This document shows, one piece after another, positions 47,835-58,102 of a stretch of 64,000 bases of DNA; position 1 is the stretch's first letter, and each line of letters starts with the position of its first letter. The stretch lies in contig JAQFVV010012418.1 of NCBI GenBank assembly GCA_028023455.1, positions 10,111,279-10,175,278 of the forward strand, written 5' to 3'. Made by a program: the position numbers and the translations under genes. Under the pieces are notes generated by a model. The model made no database searches. It was not told the origin of the DNA and saw nothing but the letters and a program-made list of their open reading frames with translations. The DNA comes from Epiperipatus broadwayi. Its lineage: Eukaryota; Onychophora; Udeonychophora; Euonychophora; Peripatidae.

Positions 47835-47990
47835 TAGTATATCAGCAGCCATTTTACCATCTCAGACCATCAATATTCATTTATAGTTAAAAATCCACAA
47901 GGCACATGTGCATTAGCTTGATAGCTGATATTAATATTACAGTTTATAAAACATAGCACTATATAAAATAAATATGTCATTTACATATGC
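47835..47990 (+). repeat. Dispersed repeat, diverged copy 3
   Basis: Blocks such as aaatccacaaggcacatgtgca and catagcactatataaaataa align with the 44-kb repeats (aaatccaaag..catgtgcaac, catcgtgctatataaaataa). The hairpin portion is not preserved. Confidence 0.55.
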
Positions 47991-48169
47991 AATTATGTTT
48001 ATTAATTGAGTTTTTTCAATTTAGTCATTCTTTCTGAATTTGATTTTTAGTATTTTGCATATTAAAATGCTTTTCAAGTATATTGCTAAAATTTTTACAA
48101 AATTTGAGAACATACTTCAAGTTAATACTAACTTAAAAACATCAAAACAGTTATGTAGCTAATGAGATT

Positions 48170-48720
48170 ACTATTACATTTCTATGAAAGAAAAAAAGTT
48201 ATTGAAACAAAAGAATATTGTCCAGAGTGTATTTAATTTTAAAAAATAAAAATGTAGTACAATCGTTTCTTTTATATTACCAACATTATGGTTTATTTCT
48301 GTCCACATACTGTTCATGTTAAAGCTCATCTTTGCTTTCAAGCTATTCATGTTATTGCTTATACTGTCCATTATATGGTGAGAAAGGTTTATTATACTGT
48401 CCACATTTGCTTACATACTGTGGAAGAATTCTTCCATGGTCCTCTTATTTTTTGTACCCTGAGCTGCTTCAACACTGGATGATTGATTCAGATCATTTTC
48501 CAATGCTTGACTGACTTCATTGGCAGAGGTCTCTTGAATTTGGGAAGTCACCTACTGCTCTTCCTGCACTAGTGGAGGGTATTCGGTCATATGCCACCCA
48601 GATGTTTGGACCTATACAAATCCTTCCTCAATACTATTGGAATCATTTCCACCTTTATCAGTAATATCTAGTGGTTTCTCAATATGGTCTACATCTCTTT
48701 TTAATATTTTACCACTTCTT
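48170..48720 (-). pseudogene. Gag-like relic related to the LTR element
   Basis: On the minus strand a reading interrupted by stops gives TSANEVSQALENDLNQSSSV, then NKRTMEEFFHSM, a stop, and ANVDSIINLSHHIMDSISNN followed by MNSLKAKMSFNMNSM. The Met/Asn/Asp-rich helical pattern and the Gln/Ser/Glu-rich lead resemble the coiled-coil frame at 35426-36028. No LTRs were found around it. Similarity is compositional as much as positional, so this is tentative. Confidence 0.4.
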
Positions 48721-49873
48721 AATATCATCAAATATTCTATTAATAATTAAATACATTATTATTTACCCTTTTTAAATATATATTAATACAAATATGTCAT
48801 AGGGCTTCATGTTATCTCTTTACCATTTAGTACATAAGATTAATCTCTCATTATATTTATATGTTGATGTGTATGTTGTTATTGGAGCCTAATCTTTAGT
48901 CTATTTATTTACATGGCTGTCTCAATTATTTTAAATTTATTCTTATTAGTTAATTATTCTCATTCATCAATCAATATTCTTAATTGAAATCATAAAGGTT
49001 AATAAGTTCCCCCAAAAATATTTTTTTAGAGACTAGTCCAATGGATTGGATTTCCTTAGAAACTTATGTTTCATGCCCCTAATGACAGACCACCAAGAAT
49101 ATGTAACAGAATCTGGTGGCAACTATTATGTAGTTGGTTGCATCAGAATATAGGACAATTCAGTTTATTCCATTAAAAGAGGGGAATGGATCCAATAACT
49201 ATCTGATTTAGGTCTTCAGGTAAGATGATAATAATGATGTGATGAAGTAACTAACCAATGATCATGTCTACATATAATTGGCTAGCTCTTATTACACAAA
49301 TTAAATTTAGACAATTTAGATTAGTTCATCTATATCTCACCTTCCTTCAGATTCCACATATATACTTCAGAATTCAAACCCAGGAGAATATTGCAATTAA
49401 ATCTCTTTAGTATATGAATTTAACTTAAATATGAATTATAGTATGCTTATATATATATATATAAACTGAATATTCAGTTATATAGTTACGTATATTGCTT
49501 TAAAAATACAGACATCGAATAATATATATATATCATAAATCAAGTATAATATTCATTTCATCCTATTACAATGTTATAATGTGCAACAACAACAACAAAT
49601 CTCTCTGTGTACATATATGTGATGATTGATTGATTAATAGAAAATAAATGATTTTCATAAACTAGAGACCATTTAATGATGAACAAACTAATGATGTTTA
49701 TTTATAAACATGATACAAAATTAACAAACTTCTTTAACAAAATAAAAAAAATGATTATACACATATGTAAGTGTTAAGTATGTATGCTTATCATATTAAT
49801 AATTAAAGATATTCATTAAACCAACCCTTTCTCTAATAAGTATGCATGAATAAACACTCGTATATAAGTAAAT
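48721..49873. other. AT-rich non-coding sequence
   Basis: 49468-49525 repeats the segment next to PLE1 (about 24112-24165). No gene is recognised. Confidence 0.45.
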
Positions 49874-49944
49874 AAATTTATTATAATAAGATATAATAAA
49901 ATATCTATATATACAACAAAAAACATGAAAAAAAATAAATTTTC

Positions 49945-49996
49945 AATAGAAAAGCTTTTTTCGATACATACAATTTGTATCTTTTTCAATATGTCT
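49945..49996 (-). ncRNA. Hammerhead-like motif in PLE3 left tail, degenerate core
   Basis: Minus-strand mirror of the right-tail motif at 53790-53850. It has a perfect 5-bp stem II and a palindromic AAAAGCTTTT stem III but a mutated CUGANGA box. Confidence 0.45.
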
Positions 49997-50183
49997 GCTG
50001 ACGATTACCGTTAAATACATATAGCGACATCTATTCATAATAAAACCAACTAAAACAATATCAACATCATTATTTTACAAATATATACAATACAACATAA
50101 AAATTATATATATTCCTTCATTGAGTATAGGATATTCAAATATACTCAAAAACATATAAAATATATTAATATTGATATTTTGC

Positions 50184-52150
50184 CTATCTATCTTTCCATT
50201 CATCTAATTTTAGCCAATTATTAGTCAAATTAATTGAACCTTTATAAATGTTCATGCAATTACTACCATTATTTTTAATATAACTAGTTTCATATACTTT
50301 ACGCCTATTAACATTTTTCAAGTAATTTAGTGCAAATATATTTTTAGTACAATCTATTTTATGACCATATTCCAAATAATGTATAAACAAAGCGGATTTA
50401 TCATCTCTCCTATTTATTGCTGCGTTATGTTCTTTAGCTCTTATTTCTAATTGTTTACATGTATGTCCATAGTATACTCTTTTACAAATACCACATATAA
50501 TTTTATAAACCATTCCCTTCTTATATTTTAAATTATCCATTATTTTATAGTTACCTATTAATTTATCCAAATCTTTACTATTTGCCCAACCTATATTTAT
50601 ATCTTTTTTATTATTTACATAATTTTTTAATAATGCATTATATATTTTAGGATGATATGAAATTTTTATCCATTTATTATTAGATTTATTACATCTATTA
50701 TATTTATTTTTATAAAAAATATTATCTATACATTTACTTTTATAACCATATTTAATATATAAATTTTTAAATTGCTCTTTATGTAATTTAGCTATATTTT
50801 CATTCAGTATTATATCTATCGTTTTTAATTTTAAAATTTTTAATTACTGCAAGTTTTTGGGTCCATGCCTGTTGTGAATCGACAGCAATTATTTTCCTCA
50901 TATTATCTTCTTTTATAAAATGTTTTAATACAATTTTTTTATTATCATCTAAACTAAGCTCTACGTCTAAATATTTTATTTTTTGTTTAATTTCCGAAAT
51001 TGTAAATTTTATATTATATATATTTTTATTAAAATCATTATACATATGTTTTATTATTCTTTTATTACCAATTATTAAAGTATCATCTACATAACGAAAA
51101 TAATGTGTTATATCCTTATTAATCAATCTATTTTTAACTATATTAATCTCTAACTCATCAATAAATATTGATGAAATCAAACCACTAATAGCACAACCCA
51201 TCACCCATCCTTTATTTATATACCAATATTTATTATTATATTTAAAATATAAATTATTATGTATTAACATTAAACATTCTTCAATTATTTTTACTATTTT
51301 CATATCCTTAATTTTTCCATACAATTTCTTTATTAATATTTCAATACTTTTTATTCTTGGGATACTAGGGTACATTTTTTCAATGTCCATTACAAAAATG
51401 CTATTACATCTATTTACCTGTATATTATTTAATTTATCTACTATATCGTCTGTGTTTTTAATACAATATTCACCGTAACCTAATATTTCTGCTAACCATT
51501 TATTTAAATAACTACTAAACTTTTGTAATATAAAATTACTAAAATTAAATAATAATCTAATTGGATTATTATCTTTATGAGTTTTTATTTTAGCAAAAAC
51601 ATAAGGGTTTTCAAAAGATGAAGGGTATAAAGATCTATATTTTTTCATATCAATAACATTATTATCCCTCATTTTTATCAATAATTTTATATATCTACCC
51701 TTTATTCGTCCAATAGGATCCTTATTTAAAACATCATAACCTTCTTTTTTTATTTCACATTCTATTTTATCTATATATTCATTTTTATATATAACTACAA
51801 ATTTACAACCTTTATCTTCCTTACATATGATAATATCTTCGTTAATACATATATCTTTTATTTCTTTAGTAATCGTCTATAACTGTAGGTCTTTTTGATC
51901 ATTTATATCATCATTATTATTATACAACTGATTAGCTATTATACAATATAAATTCTTCTTTTCTTCCGTAGATACATTTGCAAGTTCTATATCTGTTATA
52001 ATTTTCTTTTTTATATCATTATCCATAAATGGTATAAATCCTGGATTTTTACTCAATAGCATATTTTGTTCATTTGAAAAGTGATAATTCGTTAAATTTA
52101 TAAAATTGTTTAAAATTGTTTTTTTATAATAATTATATCTATAACTAATA
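50184..52150 (-). pseudogene. PLE3 left-arm RT plus GIY-YIG protein, one stop and one frameshift
   Basis: From about 52150 the minus strand reads N-terminal PLE sequence (FINLTNYHFSNEQNMLLSKN), then an in-frame TAG near 51877. After it come IIICKEDKGCKFVVIYKNEY, PYVFAKIKTHKDNNPIRLLF, FVMDIEKMYPSIP (RT motif A), GWVMGCAISG (motif B), YFRYVDDTLIIG (motif C, YVDD) and YLDVELSL (motif E). A one-base insertion near 50806 (tactgaatg versus tacgaatg in the other arm) shifts into the GIY-YIG part, which ends at 50184 and contains GMVYKIICGICKRVYYG. One stop and one indel are the only visible lesions. The true start is not visible, being cut by the junction. Confidence 0.9.
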
Positions 52151-52159
52151 TTTCCATTA

Positions 52160-53602
52160 TACCCTTCATCTTTTGAAAACCCTTATGTTTTTGCTAAAAT
52201 AAAAACTCATAAAGATAATAATCCAATTAGATTATTATTTAATTTTAGTAATTTTATATTACAAAAGTTTAGTAGTTATTTAAATAAATGGTTAGCAGAA
52301 ATATTAGGTTACGGTGAATATTGTATTAAAAACACAGACGATATAGTAGATAAATTAAATAATATACAGGTAAATAGATGTAATAGCATTTTTGTAATGG
52401 ACATTGAAAAAATGTACCCTAGTATCCCAAGAATAAAAAGTATTGAAATATTAATAAAGAAATTGTATGGAAAAATTAAGGATATGAAAATAGTAAAAAT
52501 AATTGAAGAATGTTTAATGTTAATACATAATAATTTATATTTTAAATATAATAATAAATATTGGTATATAAATAAAGGATGGGTGATGGGTTGTGCTATT
52601 AGTGGTTTGATTTCATCAATATTTATTGATGAGTTAGAGATTAATATAGTTAAAAATAGATTGATTAATAAGGATATAACACATTATTTTCGTTATGTAG
52701 ATGATACTTTAATAATTGGTAATAAAAGAATAATAAAACATATGTATAATGATTTTAATAAAAATATATATAATATAAAATTTACAATTTCGGAAATTAA
52801 ACAAAAAATAAAATATTTAGACATAGAGCTTAGTTTAGATGATAATAAAAAAATTGTATTAAAACATTTTATAAAAGAAGATAATATGAGGAAAATAATT
52901 GCTGTCGATTCACAACAGGCATGGACCCAAAAACTTGCAGTAATTAAAAATTTTAAAATTAAAAGCGATAGATATAATACGAATGAAAATATAGCTAAAT
53001 TACATAAAGAGCAATTTAAAAATTTATATATTAAATATGGTTATAAAAGTAAATGTATAGATAATATTTTTTATAAAAATAAATATAATAGATGTAATAA
53101 ATCTAATAATAAATGGATAAAAATTTCATATCATCCTAAAATATATAATGCATTATTAAAAAATTATGTAAATAATAAAAAAGATATAAATATAGGTTGG
53201 GCAAATAGTAAAGATTTGGATAAATTAATAGGTAACTATAAAATAATGGATAATTTAAAATATAAGAAGGGAATGGTTTATAAAATTATATGTGGTATTT
53301 GTAAAAGAGTATACTATGGACATACATGTAAACAATTAGAAATAAGAGCTAAAGAACATAACGCAGCAATAAATAGGAGAGATGATAAATCCGCTTTGTT
53401 TATACATTATTTGGAATATGGTCATAAAATAGATTGTACTAAAAATATATTTGCACTAAATTACTTGAAAAATGTTAATAGGCGTAAAGTATATGAAACT
53501 AGTTATATTAAAAATAATGGTAGTAATTGCATGAACATTTATAAAGGTTCAATTAATTTGACTAATAATTGGCTAAAATTAGATGAATGGAAAGATAGAT
53601 AG
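52160..53602 (+). CDS. PLE3 right-arm RT plus GIY-YIG protein, 5'-truncated but open
   Basis: An uninterrupted frame of 480 codons. It starts inside the RT at YPSSFENPYVFAKIKTHK, so the N-terminus and first RT motifs are missing. RT motif A DIEKMYPSIP is near residue 81, motif B GWVMGCAISG near 140, catalytic YVDD near 179-182, and YLDIELSL near 219. A Lys/Asn-rich linker leads to the GIY-YIG nuclease: GMVYKIICGICKRVYYG (YIG is YYG here) at about 371-388, EIRAKEH with the catalytic Arg near 399, and RRKVYETSYI with the conserved Glu further on. Codons are strongly A/T-biased. Any Met (for example at 52397) is an internal one. RT activity from this copy is unlikely without the missing part. 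Confidence 0.9.
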   Translation, partial: YPSSFENPYVFAKIKTHKDNNPIRLLFNFSNFILQKFSSYLNKWLAEILGYGEYCIKNTDDIVDKLNNIQVNRCNSIFVMDIEKMYPSIPRIKSIEILIKKLYGKIKDMKIVKIIEECLMLIHNNLYFKYNNKYWYINKGWVMGCAISGLISSIFIDELEINIVKNRLINKDITHYFRYVDDTLIIGNKRIIKHMYNDFNKNIYNIKFTISEIKQKIKYLDIELSLDDNKKIVLKHFIKEDNMRKIIAVDSQQAWTQKLAVIKNFKIKSDRYNTNENIAKLHKEQFKNLYIKYGYKSKCIDNIFYKNKYNRCNKSNNKWIKISYHPKIYNALLKNYVNNKKDINIGWANSKDLDKLIGNYKIMDNLKYKKGMVYKIICGICKRVYYGHTCKQLEIRAKEHNAAINRRDDKSALFIHYLEYGHKIDCTKNIFALNYLKNVNRRKVYETSYIKNNGSNCMNIYKGSINLTNNWLKLDEWKDR

Positions 53603-53789
53603 GCAAAATATCAATATTAATATATTTTATATGTTTTTGAGTATATTTGAATATCCTATACTCAATGAAGGAATATATATAATTTTTATGTTGTATTGTA
53701 TATATTTGTAAAATAATGATGTTGATATTGTTTTAGTTGGTTTTATTATGAATAGATGTCGCTATATGTATTTAACGGTAATCGTCAGC

Positions 53790-53850
53790 AGACATATTGA
53801 AAAAGATACAAATTGTATGTATCGAAAAAAGCTTTTCTATTGAAAATTTA
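53790..53850 (+). ncRNA. Hammerhead-like motif in PLE3 right tail, degenerate core
   Basis: TTGAAAAA, then GATAC (53805-53809), loop aaattgtat, GTATC (53819-53823), GAA, AAAAGCTTTT (53827-53836), C53837. Order and spacing match the array hammerhead, with a palindromic stem III and a potential cleavage triplet TTC. C3 and G8 of the core are replaced and stem I can pair for only about 3 bp, so activity is doubtful. Confidence 0.45.
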
Positions 53851-53912
53851 TTTTTTTTCATGTTTTTTGTTGTATATATAGATATTTTATTATATCTTAT
53901 TATAATAAATTT

Positions 53913-54320
53913 TTATTGTTTAAAAATAACAACATAAAAGAAGTTTTAATTCTTTTTATATGAAGTAAATAAATGTATCAAAAAATAATAAAATCATTAA
54001 TTCAACATTGCATTGATAGTGAAACTAACTCATTAATCAAATAAACTAAAATATACTACTGAGTTTAATTTTCATAATAACATTTTATCTCTTTGGAAGA
54101 ACCCCTTTTTAATATCTAGAAGTTAAATAGAAAAGATAATTCATACACAATATTTGTCTGAAGGTTTGTAATGATGGTATATTATAAGATGTGATATATT
54201 GGACTATTTCCATCATTCATGAGTGAATGTTGAATGTACAAAAAATTTTAAACTCTATTTAAACTTTCCAAATACAACCAACTTGTTAGTAATAGCACAC
54301 AAATAGACAATACAGGTTAA
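53913..54320. other. AT-rich non-coding sequence
   Basis: Nothing recognised. Confidence 0.45.
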
Positions 54321-54321
54321 T

Positions 54322-54372
54322 AATTACATAATGTTTCGAGTAGTATTATTCTCCATTCTTCTTCAGGTGTTG
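54322..54372 (-). ncRNA. Hammerhead-like motif downstream of PLE4
   Basis: The minus strand reads CTGAAGA (54360-54366, an intact CUGANGA box), then about 22 nt with a possible GAG/CUC stem. GAAAC follows (54333-54337), then the near-palindrome ACATTATGT and A. Stem II is poorly formed and offset by about 6 nt, and stem I is not evident. It is likely the relic of a ribozyme at the PLE4 3' end. Confidence 0.4.
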
Positions 54373-54400
54373 CTGGCTTACATGCACAGTGACAATATTT

Positions 54401-54487
54401 GCTTAGAAGTTGAACTCACACCTTTAGATTCTTGAATATCGAATTTTAAGGCAAACCCTCTACCAACTGAGTTATTCTGTCTAAGGC
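54401..54487 (-). repeat. tRNA-derived SINE head in PLE4 tail
   Basis: The minus strand begins GCCTTAG and continues to the A box TAACTCAGTTGGTAGAGGG. It ends with the B-box region GTGAGTTCAACTTC and CTAAGC, which pairs with the start as an imperfect acceptor stem. The anticodon arm is distorted. It lies between the PLE4 coding relic and the hammerhead-like motif, either as a separate insertion or as part of a chimeric element. Confidence 0.6.
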
Positions 54488-54599
54488 AACATATAGTAGA
54501 AAATTGATATATTTATATATGAGGATTGATTCAAATCCTCCTGATTCCTTCAATTTTTTTATAACAAGTCTGATTATTATTTTTTTCTAAGAGCAAGAT

Positions 54600-56361
54600 T
54601 AATTAGAGGCTTCCATACATTGTGTATTCCCACACTAGGTTCACATAGAATTATTTACCATTGTCATATGAGCAGCTTCCTTGAATTTTCTTCTATGCAT
54701 TTTTTCCTCTTTATCAAATATCTTTGTATTTTTCCACTTAAGCATATGGTCATTAGTATATACATGACCTGCTACGATAGACACATCTGTTTTTTCTCTT
54801 TTAACCATTAGTATGTACTCCTTCAATCACTGCTCAACAGGGCAACTGGTCTCACCAATGTATTTCCTTCCACATTCACATGGTATTTCATAGATGCAGT
54901 TTTTGTTCTTCAGCATTTCCAGTTTAGGTTTAGTAGAAGTAAGCATTCCTCAAAGTGTGGTATGGCTTTGGAAAGCAGTTTTAATGTTTTATTGACTGCA
55001 GATTTTCTTTAATTTATCTGCCATTCCTGGTATGTATGGATACACTACCGTACCAATAACTGTTTTCTCTTTTGGTGTCTCTTTGTGTTGTCTATTGATG
55101 GTTTTTCTAATGACTGCTGATGGATGACATTCTTCATAAGCATTTTTTCTATGTGAATCTTTTCTTTTTCCAAATCGCTGGTTTCTGAACAAACCTCCTT
55201 TGCTCTGTTCCATAGTGATAGAACAATTCATTGTTTAGTGCTTCTTGTATGATTAGATGTATATGCCAATTATTTGCCAGTGTGTGTTGGTTTTCTATAC
55301 ACTGTTGTTTTTATTTTGCCCTGAGGGAGTCTTGTCATAAGAACATCCAAGAATGCCAAGTTTTGTTCTTGTCCTGATTCCACCATGAATTTAATTGTAG
55401 GAGATATGTTGTTAATGTACATCCAGAATGACTGTAACTTTTCCTCACCATGTGGCCATACCACAAATGTATCATCAACATATCGAAGCCACCCTTTAGG
55501 TGAACATGGGTAGTATTTATGGTTGTGGTTTCAAGTTCTTACATGTAAATATTGCTGAGAAAGGGTGACAGTGATGATCCCATAGCAATCCCTTGATTTT
55601 GTTGGAAGAATTCTGAGTTATATCATCATATAACCATTCCTTACAATAGACAATGCCTCATCACATGGTACATTTGTAAACAAACTTTTTACATCAAAGC
55701 TTCCCAATATGCCAGTTCTTTCCATTTTAATGTTCCTGACTAATTTTACAAAGTGCTTAGAATCCCTGATGAAAGACTGTGTCCTATATGCCAATGGACT
55801 AAGAATTTTAAGAAGAAATTTTGACATGGTGAAATTTCTAAAACTAACAATAGGTCTTAATGGAACATTGTCTTTATGAATTTTAGGCAGTCCATACAGG
55901 TGAAGAATCTTGCTGAAATACAAAGTTAATTTTTTTTTCCTGAATCACTGAAATACCTGTGATGCTTCTGGAGTAATGCTAGTTTTACTTCTGTATTTGG
56001 AATTGGATTTTTTGCTACTTTTTTGTATGGGCCTGCTATGAGAAGGCCTTGTATTTTGTTACCATAATCAGTTTTATCCATTATAACTGTAGTGTTACAT
56101 TTGTCAGCAGGATGTATCCTGTTTGAGAGATTTAATATCCTTCCTCTCATCACATGAAATGTTTGACTTCTGCTAGTGCACTTGAAGTGTCCTTTTTACT
56201 CTCCAGCATAACTCTTCCACTTCTTCTAGAGCCAGGTTTTGGGTCACCTCATCAATGGAGGCCATTGTATCCAATAGTGGGACAGTAGATGGTGTAATGG
56301 TGAAATTCAAACCAATTTTTGAACCATAACCACAACAGGCTTGTCTGTTATTCAGATACAT
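54600..56361 (-). pseudogene. PLE4: divergent Penelope-like RT plus GIY-YIG relic
   Basis: In order on the minus strand: an N-terminal block LDTMASIDEVTQNLALEEVE (from 56361), then RIHPADKCNTTVIMDKTDYG (the ADK...VVMDK block of PLEs) and HLYGLPKIHKDNVPLRPIVS. Next are GILGSFDVKSLFTNVP (RT motif A), a degenerate motif B near 55570, a YVDD-like block near 55470, and NLAFLDVLMTR with TTVYRKPTHTGK (motif E region). The GIY-YIG part near 54850-54900 reads NCIYEIPCECGRKYIGETS and ends with HRRKFKEAAHM. Several stops and frameshifts break it. The LPKIHK and YRKPTHTG signatures make it a different lineage from PLE1-3. PLE RT would reverse-transcribe element RNA at a nick made by the nuclease. Confidence 0.88.
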
Positions 56362-57170
56362 TTGATATTTTGCATATTATCTTTTAATTCCATTTACATT
56401 TTCTTTCTATAATAATCACAAAGGTGCGATCCACAAACATATCAGACTTGTTTTGATTTGGACTGTTGATATTTTGTAATGTTTTTGTAACTTCTGCTAA
56501 AATACTTTAATACTTTGCCTAATTGTAGCTTTTCATAGTATTATACCTTCAGCTCTATCTTATCAATGAAAAACATGCAACATTACATATCAGAAAATGT
56601 TTTTGAAGTACTTTTTGTAATACTGTGGAATCTCCCTCTTTCCCATTAAAACTATGTTCATGTTCATTTTAAAATACTTTTTGACATCGAGCATGTACTA
56701 TATCAGCACCTACTTTTTTAAAAAAATCTTGCACTATTAATTCATTTAATATATTTAGCCAAATAAAGATATGATTTTAATTCTTTGAATATAAACAGAA
56801 AAATGACTATATTTTTTATAGGTTTATGAGGGGGATTGTGTTCATTTTTTAAATGAAATATTTATTTTTTAATAATTGTGTAATGTTTATTTATATTTTT
56901 TGTTTGGAAATTATTTATTTTAATTTTAAGACATAAATTAGCTTATTAAAAGTATATGGAATGTCAAATATAAGACAGTCTTTGTCAATAACATGATCAA
57001 TATTTTTATTGGTTTTTTTATTGGAAAGTTGATTTTTTAAAATATTTTAAAGATATTTTGGTATTTGCACGTAATTTTTAATGAAATTTATTTAAAACAA
57101 AGATTTATTGAAGAATAACGTTCATTAAAAAATATAACTGAAGGAAAAATATAAAAATGAGCAAAAACGA
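56362..57170. other. AT-rich sequence, possible PLE4 5' flank
   Basis: No reliable coding similarity. It may contain the remainder of the PLE4 5' region. Confidence 0.4.
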
Positions 57171-57215
57171 TTCACAAATGTGCTCCAAAACAAAGCACTT
57201 CTCAGGTTTCAAATG
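57165..57215 (-). ncRNA. Weak hammerhead-like relic
   Basis: The minus strand reads CTGAGAA, a perfect 5-bp stem GTGCT/AGCAC (57194-57198 with 57180-57184) and GAATC 7 nt further on. G8 and the GAAAC box are altered. It may be a PLE tail relic, perhaps the 5' terminal repeat of PLE4, or chance. Confidence 0.2.
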
Positions 57216-58045
57216 TTGTCAGTCAGAGAAACATTATCATTAAACAAAAACAAATCAAATGTTTATATATATTGTACTGGTCTGAAAGTTAATTTTATAT
57301 CAGCTAACTTATAGCATGAAAACTAATGTAAATCAAGGGGAGCATGGTCAATTATAAACCTATATAAAACAATATTCATAAAATATGGAGCATGAAAAAG
57401 AATATTTAAAAAATTATTATTTATTTTTTAATCTGGATTTACAAATATTTGTAATTATTGAGCAGTTTGTAAATTAGGACATCATAGGAATAAGCACTTT
57501 GCTAAACTCCTCCTTCTATTACATATAACCCCATGATGGCCAATACATTGGAAATATAAAAACCTTAAGATAAGGCCTTAATTACTACTTTAGCAGAGTT
57601 AATATTTATAAAGTACTTTGAAATACTTGACCTTAATAATCATTACTTATGTCTTATAAATTATAAATCAAGATAGGTAATCATATGAATTGAAATTTAT
57701 GAATTAAAATTAATGCTTGTTAGGAGCTAGTGGTAAGCTCCATCTAGTGAACATATATATATATGAATTTAAGTAAATATCAAGATATATAAAATACCAA
57801 AAAATTCAACATGCATTGTGCATTGTGTCACTTGCCAATGGTATAAGTTCATCATTTTAGCACAAATGATGAAGATGTATAGAATGAGAACATGTTTAGC
57901 AAAAATTTGGTGTGTTTTAAATAGCTTTACTATGGGTGGCATCATTTGTCAGAAAGTTACTAATTGTCATAATTTTAAAATAAAGAAATATATTAGTTAA
58001 AGCCTTGATAAACCAAAATTTATAGTTATTTTCTATTTTTTTGTA
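57216..58045. other. AT-rich non-coding sequence
   Basis: Nothing recognised. Confidence 0.45.
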
Positions 58046-58102
58046 TAGATAAATAGACAGATATATAGATAGATAGATGAATGGATAGATAGATAGATAG
58101 AT
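58046..58102. repeat. (GATA)n microsatellite, interrupted
   Basis: Runs of gata with interspersed gaca and gatg units. Confidence 0.95.

Larger units (their letters stand above)
49874..53912. mobile_element. PLE3: near-identical head-to-head Penelope-like palindrome
   Basis: The left arm (49874 to about 52157, minus) and right arm (about 52158 to 53912, plus) are almost perfect reverse complements over about 1.75 kb, including coding sequence and the whole 3' tail. The left arm extends about 530 bp further 5' into the protein. The junction is abrupt at codons for YPSSFENPY. Only a few substitutions and one indel separate the arms, so they were made together recently or are kept alike by conversion. 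Confidence 0.9.
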
